NCBI GenBank assembly: GCA_002496385.1
Contig: DAJR01000015.1
Coordinates: 1-17,961 of the forward strand
Origin: Methanomassiliicoccales archaeon UBA147
GTDB lineage: Archaea; Thermoplasmatota; Thermoplasmata; SG8-5
DNA length: 17,961 nt
Direction: 5' to 3'
Positions 6,307 to 13,282 of the stretch are shown one piece after another. The number at the start of each line of letters is the position of its first letter. Position 1 is the first letter of the stretch. Under the pieces are notes generated by a model. The model searched no databases and had not been told where the DNA came from. It saw only the letters and a list, made by a program, of their open reading frames with translations. The position numbers and the translations under genes are program-made.

Positions 6307-8514
6307 ATGGCAAGTTGCAGGATTGTTCTCATTTCGCTTATTGCCATCACTCTGCTGACGCCGCTTGCACCAAACATCTCGGGAGGCAATGGTATTTGCG
6401 CAATTCCTCAAGATGCAAATGAAAATGTGACATTGGAGCTTCCGACCACATTCGACCTGCGCAATGTTGCGGGCGAGAATTACGTGACATCGGTCAAATA
6501 CCAGAGCGGAGGAACTTGCTGGGCGCACGGAACAATGGCTGCGATCGAGAGCAATCTCCTCATGACAGGGAATTGGGAGGCTGCCGGTGAATCCGGCCAG
6601 CCGAATCTCGCAGAGTATCACCTTGACTGGTGGAACGGCTTCAACCAGCACAACAATGACGACACAGACCCCCCGACGGGCGGCGGACTGGTGGTTCACC
6701 AGGGCGGCGATTACAGAGTCGCATCCGCATACATAACCCGCGGCGAAGGGGCAGTGCGGGACGTGGACGGACAATCCTACTCGGTACCGCCCCCAAGGTC
6801 GGATCCCAGCTGGCATTACTATTATGCCAGTGATATAGAATGGTTCGTCGCTGGGGTGAATCTGACTAACATCGGCACGATAAAAACCGCAATAATGAAT
6901 GAAGGCGCAATTGGCACCTGCATGTACTACGGAGCGTCATACTATAACAGCGGTCTGGACTGCCATTACCAGCCACCGTCCAGCACTTATGAGCCGAACC
7001 ATGCCATCGCCATCGTCGGTTGGGATGACGCACGGGTAACTCAGGCACCTCTGCCCGGCGCATGGCTGTGCAAAAACAGCTGGGGTACGGCCTGGAGCCT
7101 TGACGGGTATTTCTGGATTTCGTATTATGACAAACATGCATGCCAGCATCCTGAAATGGGCGCGGTCTCGTTCAGGGACACAAAACTCACAGATTATGAG
7201 AATATTTACTATCACGATTACCACGGATGGCGCGACACTATGCCCAATTGCACGGAGGCGTTCAACACCTTTATTCCCGAAAAGGACGAAACCCTGACAG
7301 CTGTGAGCTTCTTCACTGCCGCTGACGATGTGAACTACACCGTGAAGATATTCGACAGGTTCGAAGGCGGAGCGCTTCTGGATGAACTCTCTGCCAAATC
7401 CGGAAGATTGGATTATACAGGATTTCACACAATCGATTTGGATACGTATGTGCCTCTCCAGCAGAACGACAGCTTTCATGTGTACGTTCAGCTTTCCGGC
7501 GGAGGCCACCCCCTGGACCGAACCTCAGAAATTCCTGTTCTGCTGAACTCGGATTATCCTGTAGGAAAGGATCCAACGGAGGGAACCGTGGTGATATCCG
7601 CGGCGAATCCGAATGAGAGCCATTACATGAGCGGTTCAGAATGGCTGGATCTGTACGATTACAATTTCTCAGCTCCAGAATGGGACCATACCGCAAACTT
7701 CTGCATCAAAGCTCTTATCTCCACCGATTCCAATGCACCCGCCCACTCCGACGAGAGCCCTCCGCCGGACAGCTACAAAGATGTTCAGGGGACAAACATC
7801 TCCGTTCGCGTAACAGATCCCTCCGGCGTGAACGGGAGCTCGGTTCAGCTGTTCGTGAATGGAAGCACTGTTACCCATGCATTGATACCTATTCCAAATG
7901 GATATGATGTTTCTTATTGGATCCCGGGATTCAGCCTGGGGGTTGTCGCCTGTCGGATTGTGGCCGATGATGTCCTGGGCAATCATCTGGACTTTGCATG
8001 GAACTTCAGCATTCTGGCATCCTATGTGATTCCCTTGAAGGAAGGTTGGAACATGGTTTCCATACCTTTGGAACAGGTCGATACCTCAGTCACGAGCGTG
8101 CTTGCGTCCATCGAGGGTCTTTGGGAGGTTGTGAAATATTATGACAGCACCGATGCTCGCGATCACTGGAAGACATACCGCCCGGGAGCGGCAACCAATG
8201 ATTTGACTGATATTGACCACAGAATGGGTTTCTGGATCAAGATCACCGGGCAGGGCGTGAATTTGGCCGTGATAGGCATCGTTCCGACCGCCACGAACAT
8301 CCCCCTCTATGCCGGGTGGAATCTTGTCGGTTATCCGACCCAGGCGACCGAAACGCTCGGAAACGCCATGTGGGGGACCGGGGCGGACATGGCAGACGGA
8401 TTCGAGGCCGAAACACCCTACATCAAGGAAATCGGACCTGGCTATGTCATGAAGCCGGGAGAGGGATACTGGATTCACGTGGCTGCGGATACGGTGTGGA
8501 GAATAGACTGGTGA
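6307..8514 (+). CDS. Secreted papain-family (C1) cysteine protease with lectin-like and C-terminal repeat domains
   Basis: This 735-aa protein starts with a signal peptide (hydrophobic residues about 5-22). The C1 domain covers about 45-280. Its expected active-site residues are Q66 and C71 in YQSGGTCWAHG, H232 in NHAIAIVGWDD, and N257 in CKNSWGTAW. A beta-rich region at about 295-440 (YYHDYHGWRD, then FNTFIPEKDETLTAVSFFT) resembles the lectin-like domain common behind archaeal and bacterial C1 peptidases. An Ig-like segment follows (NISVRVTDPSGVNGSSVQLFVNG). The C terminus has two GWN repeats (EGWNMVSIPL and AGWNLVGYPT), as in archaeal surface proteins. I chose the ATG at 6307 for its AAGGA at 6296-6300 and short n-region; the ATG at 6241 would add 22 residues. 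It probably degrades external protein. No C-terminal anchor is visible. It converges on the TauE gene 10 nt away. Confidence 0.9.
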   Translation: MASCRIVLISLIAITLLTPLAPNISGGNGICAIPQDANENVTLELPTTFDLRNVAGENYVTSVKYQSGGTCWAHGTMAAIESNLLMTGNWEAAGESGQPNLAEYHLDWWNGFNQHNNDDTDPPTGGGLVVHQGGDYRVASAYITRGEGAVRDVDGQSYSVPPPRSDPSWHYYYASDIEWFVAGVNLTNIGTIKTAIMNEGAIGTCMYYGASYYNSGLDCHYQPPSSTYEPNHAIAIVGWDDARVTQAPLPGAWLCKNSWGTAWSLDGYFWISYYDKHACQHPEMGAVSFRDTKLTDYENIYYHDYHGWRDTMPNCTEAFNTFIPEKDETLTAVSFFTAADDVNYTVKIFDRFEGGALLDELSAKSGRLDYTGFHTIDLDTYVPLQQNDSFHVYVQLSGGGHPLDRTSEIPVLLNSDYPVGKDPTEGTVVISAANPNESHYMSGSEWLDLYDYNFSAPEWDHTANFCIKALISTDSNAPAHSDESPPPDSYKDVQGTNISVRVTDPSGVNGSSVQLFVNGSTVTHALIPIPNGYDVSYWIPGFSLGVVACRIVADDVLGNHLDFAWNFSILASYVIPLKEGWNMVSIPLEQVDTSVTSVLASIEGLWEVVKYYDSTDARDHWKTYRPGAATNDLTDIDHRMGFWIKITGQGVNLAVIGIVPTATNIPLYAGWNLVGYPTQATETLGNAMWGTGADMADGFEAETPYIKEIGPGYVMKPGEGYWIHVAADTVWRIDW

Positions 8515-8524
8515 TTAATTTACA

Positions 8525-9268
8525 TTAAATCATGCCGAACCCGCTGGCCATGGACATGCACCCGAACACCATGACCAGCACCAGAACGCCCTTCCTGAAC
8601 TTCTGCTCCGGGACCCTGCGTGCCAGCCTTGAGCCGGCAAGGGTTCCGACCACCAGGCCCGGCAGCAGTATCGCCGACGAGGTCAGTACCGTGGCGGTGA
8701 TGAGGCCCGCAAAAAGGTAGATGGGGAGGGTGGCGATGTTCATGAACAGGAAAAACGCGATTAGGCTGGCTCTGAACTGCTGCTTGGTGAATCCCTGATT
8801 GGAGAAGAACAGGATGAGAGGGGGTCCGGACATCGAGACGCAGCCCTGGAGGACACCGCCGGCGAAGCCTATCGGCGCCATGGCAGCCTTCTCGTTCGCC
8901 AACCGCTTCCTGATTTCGAGGAGTTGCGCAAGCCCGAAAATGAATATCAGCGCGCCTATCAGCAGCTTCAGGTGGTTGGGGTCCGCGACGATGAGCAGGT
9001 AGGTGCCCAGCGGGATGCCGAAAATGCCTCCCGCCATGAGAGGCCATATCCTTCTGGCCTGCACGTCCTTCCTGAGGTCCTGGATCATCAGCAAATTCAG
9101 GAACAGGGAGAGCACGACCATCACGGGGATGAGCTCGCCGGACGCCATGAAAAGGACCAGGAGCGGGATTGCGAACTGGGAGAAGCCAAAGCCAGCAAGT
9201 CCTTGAATCAGCGCGCCTGCCAGTATGATAGCGATGGCAGCGGTTAACGCCAGGGAGATGTCCATCAT
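8525..9268 (-). CDS. TauE/SafE (TSUP) family membrane transporter
   Basis: This 247-aa protein has about eight hydrophobic helices. The two half-repeats typical of TSUP are visible: IQGLAGFGFSQFAIPLL (about 21-37) and LQGCVSMSGPPLILFFSNQG in the second half. TSUP proteins move sulfite, sulfoacetate, sulfolactate or other small organic anions. The substrate cannot be told here. The start at 9268 overlaps the leuD stop by 4 nt (ATGA), so it is translated with leuD. The longer upstream open frame is an out-of-frame reading of leuD. Co-operonic placement with leuCD is unusual and may hint at an organic acid substrate. Confidence 0.9.
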   Translation of the reverse strand: MMDISLALTAAIAIILAGALIQGLAGFGFSQFAIPLLVLFMASGELIPVMVVLSLFLNLLMIQDLRKDVQARRIWPLMAGGIFGIPLGTYLLIVADPNHLKLLIGALIFIFGLAQLLEIRKRLANEKAAMAPIGFAGGVLQGCVSMSGPPLILFFSNQGFTKQQFRASLIAFFLFMNIATLPIYLFAGLITATVLTSSAILLPGLVVGTLAGSRLARRVPEQKFRKGVLVLVMVFGCMSMASGFGMI

Positions 9269-9756
9269 TTCGCCATCTTTCTCTTGAGATGCTCCACGAG
9301 GCCGCCCGCCTCCAGGATCTCCATGACGAATGCCGGAAGCGGCCTGAAGCTGAGGGTCTTGCCCGTGGTGAGGTTCTTTATCGTGCCGGCCTTCAGGTCG
9401 AAATCCACCTCGTCGCCGCTGCTCAGCGCATCGACGCACTCGGGCGATTCGATGACGGCTATCCCCTGGTTGATGGCGTTGCGGTAGAACAGCCTTGCGA
9501 ATGATTTCGCCACGACTGCCTGCACGCCGCAATAGCCGAGACAGGACGCTGCCTGCTCCCTCGAGGAACCGCAGCCGAAGTTGGTCTCCGCGACCACGAT
9601 GTCGCCTTTCTTCACGCCTTTCGCGAACGTCTTGTCCAGGTCCTCCATCGCGTGGCTGGCCAGGTATTCCGGCTCGTAGCTGTCCAGGAATCTTCCCGGC
9701 AGGATTACGTCCGTGTTCACGTCCTTTCCGTACTTCCAGACCTTTCCCGCTACCAT
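9265..9756 (-). CDS. leuD: 3-isopropylmalate dehydratase-family small subunit (LeuD/HacB-like)
   Basis: This 163-aa protein is the swivelling small subunit of the archaeal isopropylmalate isomerase/homoaconitase family. It has the N-terminal KYGKDVNTDVILPGRFL segment and the conserved NFGCGSSREQA motif (59-69). Length matches archaeal small subunits (about 160-170 aa). The specificity loop after GRFL reads DSYEP. That is neither the YLVY-like nor the YLRT-like sequence I recall for methanogen LeuD and HacB, so substrate is open (isopropylmalate, homoaconitate or another 2-alkylmalate). Its start overlaps the leuC stop by 7 nt, fitting an obligate heterodimer made in 1:1 ratio. Confidence 0.9.
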   Translation of the reverse strand: MVAGKVWKYGKDVNTDVILPGRFLDSYEPEYLASHAMEDLDKTFAKGVKKGDIVVAETNFGCGSSREQAASCLGYCGVQAVVAKSFARLFYRNAINQGIAVIESPECVDALSSGDEVDFDLKAGTIKNLTTGKTLSFRPLPAFVMEILEAGGLVEHLKRKMAK

Positions 9757-11012
9757 GTGGATCCCTCCCTGGGGTCAGTTATGACGCCGCGCACCGCGCT
9801 CGCCACCACGGTCGCCGGGCTCGCCAGGTAGATGTTGGACGCGGTGTCGCCCATCCTTCCCTGGAAGTTGCGGTTGGTCGAGGATATGCAATTCTCCCCC
9901 GCGGCCAGTATGCCCTCGTGCGCGCCCAGGCAGGGGCCGCAGCCCGGGTTAATCACTATCGCGCCTGCCTTCACGAACCTCTGGATGAGCCCTTCCTCGA
10001 TAGCCTCCAGATATACCTGCCGAGATGCGGGGGCGACTATCAACCTCACGTTCTTGTGTATGTTCTTTCCCGCGAGCATCCTTGCCCCGGCTTTGAAGTC
10101 CTCTATCCTGCCGTTGGTGCAGGAGCCCAGCACCGCCTGGTGGACCTCTGTGCCCGCCACATCCTCGACGTTCTTCACATTGTCGACCGCATGGGGGCAT
10201 GCGACCTTGGGGCCGATCCTGCCCACGTCGTATTTCAGTTCCTTTTCGTAAGCGGCATCCTTGTCCGCGGTGACCGCAGCCAGCTTCCGGTCCGTCCTCG
10301 TCTTGAGATATTCGAAGATCTTCTGGTCAGGCGGCATTATGGCGCATTTCGCGCCCATCTCCATGGACATGTTCGTGACGGTCATGCGGGAGCCGACGCT
10401 CATCGCATCCACAGCCTTCCCGTAATATTCCACGGACTTGTAGTTCGCGCCCTCCGCAGTGAGGTCGCCGATTATCTGGAGGATTACGTCCTTCGCGAAG
10501 ACCTGTTCTTTCAGTTCCCCGTCGAGCATTATCCTGAAGGTCTCCGGGACCTTCAGCCAGAGCTCGCCTGTGGCCCAGACCGCGGCCATCTCGGTCGCGC
10601 CTATCCCGGTGCTGAGCGCCCCGAACGCGCCGTATGTCGTGGTGTGGGAATCGGTGCCTACTATCAGGTCGCCGGGGACCACATGTCCGAACTCGGGCAT
10701 TATCTGGTGGCACACGCCCTCGCGGACGTCGTAGAAATTCTTGATGCCCTGCTTCTTGACGAAGTTGCGTATCTTCACATGCCCCTCGGCTGTCTTGATG
10801 TTGTTGGCAGGGACCCTGTGGTCAATGGGAATCACTATCCTGCTCGGGTCCCAGACCTTCGGCACCCCTATCTCACCGAAGACTTTTGAGACAAGCGCGG
10901 CGTTGTCATGCGACATCGCCACATCGACCCTGGCGTTCACTATCTCGCCCGGCTCGACCTTCTTGGAGCCGCTGGCGCGCATAAGTATCTTCTCTGCAAT
11001 GGTATGTGCCAT
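9750..11012 (-). CDS. leuC: 3-isopropylmalate dehydratase-family large subunit (LeuC/HacA-like)
   Basis: This 420-aa aconitase-superfamily catalytic subunit holds a [4Fe-4S] cluster. The ligand cysteines are C298 in GSCTNGRIEDF, and C358 and C361 in NPGCGPCLGAHEG. GTDSHTTTYGAFG (119-131) is the conserved substrate/cluster segment. The length of about 420 aa is that of the archaeal two-subunit enzymes, not the 470-aa bacterial LeuC. The start is the ATG at 11012 (MAHTIAEKIL), just downstream of GAGGGTAAGG. The extra open frame to 11216 lacks homology. It isomerises 2-isopropylmalate to 3-isopropylmalate in leucine synthesis, or carries out the homoaconitase equivalent. No leuA or leuB is in view. 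Confidence 0.92.
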   Translation of the reverse strand: MAHTIAEKILMRASGSKKVEPGEIVNARVDVAMSHDNAALVSKVFGEIGVPKVWDPSRIVIPIDHRVPANNIKTAEGHVKIRNFVKKQGIKNFYDVREGVCHQIMPEFGHVVPGDLIVGTDSHTTTYGAFGALSTGIGATEMAAVWATGELWLKVPETFRIMLDGELKEQVFAKDVILQIIGDLTAEGANYKSVEYYGKAVDAMSVGSRMTVTNMSMEMGAKCAIMPPDQKIFEYLKTRTDRKLAAVTADKDAAYEKELKYDVGRIGPKVACPHAVDNVKNVEDVAGTEVHQAVLGSCTNGRIEDFKAGARMLAGKNIHKNVRLIVAPASRQVYLEAIEEGLIQRFVKAGAIVINPGCGPCLGAHEGILAAGENCISSTNRNFQGRMGDTASNIYLASPATVVASAVRGVITDPREGSTW

Positions 11013-11040
11013 CCTTACCCTCAATTCCGCAATGTGATTG

Positions 11041-11049
11041 GATATTAAG
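11041..11049 (-). promoter_or_regulatory. Weak TATA-like element upstream of leuC
   Basis: The minus strand reads CTTAATATC in the 91-nt gap between the 426-aa gene and leuC. It is about 33 nt before the leuC ATG, so an internal promoter in addition to read-through is possible. The match is short and unsupported by other signals. Confidence 0.3.
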
Positions 11050-11103
11050 AACTTTGTTTCGTGTCGAGCCAAATCTGTTCCCGGTGAAAGCCCATGCAGC
11101 GGA

Positions 11104-12384
11104 TCAGCGAATCTTCTCTGCCGTCGGGCAGACATCGCATTTGTGCAGGTTCCTGGCCGCGACGAATGCCTGGCCTCTCTTGGTAAGTTCCCTTGCGGTG
11201 ATATTGAAGGACTCATGCTTGTCCAGGTAGTTCTGCGTGAGCAGGGGCATCATTCCCTGGGCCTCGACATCCGTCCTCGGGATGAAGTATTCCAGTATGT
11301 TCGATGGGTGTTCGCGCGACTCCTCGACCGCAATCTCCCCGCCCTCGTGCTTCGCGCTGATGTTCGCCACATGCGCAAGCTCCATCAGCTCATCTCGGCG
11401 GTTGTAGGGCTGGCGGACGATTGCCTTGTATGTTTCGGTGATGTGGTGCTCGAACCTCACATTTTCCTCGAGGCCGAAATGCTTCCGGATGCCTGCGCTG
11501 ACATCTATGGTCTTGTTGTTCACGGAGTTGGAGAAGTTGAAGCCTATGAGCGGCGTGGAGCCGTCCTTTCTGGACAGCAGCCTTGCGGCCATGAGCGTCC
11601 AGAACACCGAATAGGGATTGTCGTTGCCCATGTAAACCGATATCTTGAACTCGATGTCGACCCCGAGCTTGTGGAGCATGTACCCAAGCATGACGGTTCC
11701 GGGGTTCACGTTCAGAACCTGGCGGTTGCCGTAGTTCGTGTAATAATAGAGAAATTCATCTATCCATTTCATGGCGTAATCATTTGGCTGCCCCACGCCA
11801 CCGAAGTACCCGGTGATGGTGTCAGGGCCGCCCAGATGCACATTGGAGCCGTCCGTGCCCTTTGTGTCCAGGGTCTCGCATCTGCTGGCACCGATTATCT
11901 CTGTGGCTGCGGTCATGGCCAACAGGTCGCCGTCCGCCTCCTGCTCCTTCATGAACCTCACACGGATGATGCGACCCGGCATCAGCTCCTGTTTTTCGAG
12001 GGCATGGCGGGCTTCCGCCATGAAGAAAGGGAAGTACTGGCAGGCGCTTATCTCAAGGGTTACGGCATTGGCCTCGTCGAACTTCATGGAATCCGCTGCG
12101 CCGCCCAGGACCTTTTTCCTGTAATCGGGCACGCTGATGAAGGCGCCTTTGTCGCGCTGCTCCATGAGCCAATGTATATCCTTGAGCTGGGGCAGGCCCT
12201 CCATCCTTGCGAGGATGTTGTCGAGCTTCCCGGCTTCCCTGGCCTTGCGGTTTATCTCATCGGCGCCGCCGTGCTTCTCGACCAGCATGATGAGGTCGTT
12301 GACTATCTGGCTGTTCGGGTCCAGCAGAAAATCGTTCACTTCCTTCAGCCTTTCCTCGGATATCTTGAGTTTCGTCCTTGCCAT
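11104..12384 (-). CDS. Conserved-looking protein of unknown function, 426 aa, first gene of leuCD operon
   Basis: I do not recognise this family. The protein is soluble, with no signal peptide or membrane helix. Its N-terminal 75 residues are charged and helical (KISEERLKEVNDFLL). The middle alternates hydrophobic strands and helices, with Gly/Asn-rich loops such as NVHLGGPDTITGYFGG, NVNPGTVMLGY, YMGNDNPYSVFW and FNFSNSVNNKTID. Later come EHHITETYKAIVRQPYNRR and a C-terminal KCDVC pair. The pattern would suit a barrel-type enzyme, but that is a guess. The start ATG at 12384 has the strong SD GGGAGG at 12392-12397; the open frame runs five codons further up to 12399. It is followed at 91 nt by leuC, so an organic-acid or amino-acid role is possible from context only. 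Confidence 0.85.
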   Translation of the reverse strand: MARTKLKISEERLKEVNDFLLDPNSQIVNDLIMLVEKHGGADEINRKAREAGKLDNILARMEGLPQLKDIHWLMEQRDKGAFISVPDYRKKVLGGAADSMKFDEANAVTLEISACQYFPFFMAEARHALEKQELMPGRIIRVRFMKEQEADGDLLAMTAATEIIGASRCETLDTKGTDGSNVHLGGPDTITGYFGGVGQPNDYAMKWIDEFLYYYTNYGNRQVLNVNPGTVMLGYMLHKLGVDIEFKISVYMGNDNPYSVFWTLMAARLLSRKDGSTPLIGFNFSNSVNNKTIDVSAGIRKHFGLEENVRFEHHITETYKAIVRQPYNRRDELMELAHVANISAKHEGGEIAVEESREHPSNILEYFIPRTDVEAQGMMPLLTQNYLDKHESFNITARELTKRGQAFVAARNLHKCDVCPTAEKIR

Positions 12385-12432
12385 GGAATTTCCTCCCAAT
12401 GTTCACAAGGAAATGCAGCATGGTTAAAAAGG
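12385..12432 (-). promoter_or_regulatory. Promoter and SD of the 426-aa gene
   Basis: On the minus strand a TATA-like CTTTTTAACC (about 12423-12432) lies about 40-45 nt before the ATG. GGGAGG follows at 12392-12397, 7 nt from the ATG. This implies a short leader with an SD. It lies next to the 32-bp repeats that precede the divergent SRAP gene. Confidence 0.5.
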
Positions 12433-12455
12433 TTGGGGATTGCAAAGAAATGACT

Positions 12456-12546
12456 CTGCGAACAAAGCTCGCAAACCGATAATATCACCGACGAAGCTCG
12501 TTTGCCGATACAGATAAATCTGCGAACGAGGTTCGCATGCCGAAAA
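12456..12546 (+). repeat. Three imperfect 32-bp tandem repeats upstream of the SRAP gene
   Basis: Related units begin at 12458, 12490 and 12522, exactly 32 bp apart. Each has a small dyad: GCGAACAAAGCTCGC, ACGAAGCTCGT and GCGAACGAGGTTCGC (the last a perfect 6-bp inverted repeat with a 3-nt spacer). Each dyad is followed by a CCGATA/CCGAAA tail. The third unit runs up to the SRAP start codon, and the second-to-third spacer contains the TATA-like GATAAATC. This layout suits a multi-site operator between divergent genes. Confidence 0.7.
12511..12519 (+). promoter_or_regulatory. Candidate TATA box of the SRAP gene
   Basis: The sequence AGATAAATC, between the second and third 32-bp repeats, lies about 30-35 nt before the ATG at 12548. 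No SD precedes that ATG, so a leaderless or near-leaderless transcript is likely. A protein bound to the third repeat would cover the start site. Confidence 0.45.
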
Positions 12547-12547
12547 A

Positions 12548-13282
12548 ATGTGCTTCAGCATGTCGTGCGCCCAGAAGAAGGAGACAATCCAGACAAGGTT
12601 CGAGGCTGATTTTCTCCAGTATTTCGAGTACCAGCCCTACTATTTCACCCAGGCAAGCTCCTACCCCCGGATCCCCATAATCTCGGACAGGGAGCCGGAC
12701 AAGGTCCAGCCCATGGAATGGTGCCTGATACCGCATTGGACCAGATCTCCTGAAAAGGCCGAGGAAATCCGCAGGCATACCTACAATGCCAGGGATGACA
12801 CGATATTCGAGAAGCCGTCTTTCAGGGACGCGATAATTAAGAACAGGTGCCTGGTCATCGCGGACGGATTCTTCGAGTGGCACCACCACCCGAACGGGAG
12901 GAAATACCCCTACTACATCCAGATGAAGGACGGCGGGCCGTTCGCAATGGCCGGGATATGGTCGGAATGGAAACTGGGGGATGTTTCCAAAAAGACATTC
13001 GCCATCGTGACCACGGATGCCAACCCGATGATGGCCAGGATACATAACTCCGCAAAGAGGATGCCTTTGGTCCTACCCCCCGCGGCCGAGCGCAGATGGC
13101 TCGACCCGACACTTCCGAAAACGGAGATACTGAGATTGATGAGGCCGTTCGACGAGAAGTTGATGAGGGCGCACACCGTCTCCAGGCTCATATCCAACGC
13201 AAGCGCGGAGAAGAACGTGCCAGAGGCGGTCGCGCCTTTCGATTACCATGATCTGGCATCGACCCAGGCGACCTTATTTTAG
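12548..13282 (+). CDS. SRAP domain protein (HMCES/YedK family abasic-site crosslinker)
   Basis: This 244-aa protein starts Met-Cys, so C2 becomes the N-terminal catalytic residue after Met removal, as in YedK/HMCES. Other active-site residues are visible: N80 in TYNARDDTI, E110 in ADGFFEWHHH and H166 in ARIHNSAKRMP. These correspond to N75, E105 and H160 of E. coli YedK. The family forms a thiazolidine DNA-protein crosslink with abasic sites in single-stranded DNA, shielding them during replication. The IHN..RMP motif has three extra residues (IHNSAKRMP). The gene is transcribed toward PolB2, and their 3' ends overlap by 9 bp. The start follows the repeat block directly and has no SD. Confidence 0.95.
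   Translation: MCFSMSCAQKKETIQTRFEADFLQYFEYQPYYFTQASSYPRIPIISDREPDKVQPMEWCLIPHWTRSPEKAEEIRRHTYNARDDTIFEKPSFRDAIIKNRCLVIADGFFEWHHHPNGRKYPYYIQMKDGGPFAMAGIWSEWKLGDVSKKTFAIVTTDANPMMARIHNSAKRMPLVLPPAAERRWLDPTLPKTEILRLMRPFDEKLMRAHTVSRLISNASAEKNVPEAVAPFDYHDLASTQATLF

Noticed and set aside
11013..11216. N-terminal extension of leuC to 11216
   Set aside because: It overlaps the 426-aa gene, has no family homology, and an SD-like sequence precedes the ATG at 11012.
12522..12536. GCGAAC-N3-GTTCGC as a LexA/SOS box (Gram-positive type GAAC-N4-GTTC)
   Set aside because: The spacer is 3 nt rather than 4 and archaea have no LexA. The dyad is kept as a possible operator for an unknown regulator.
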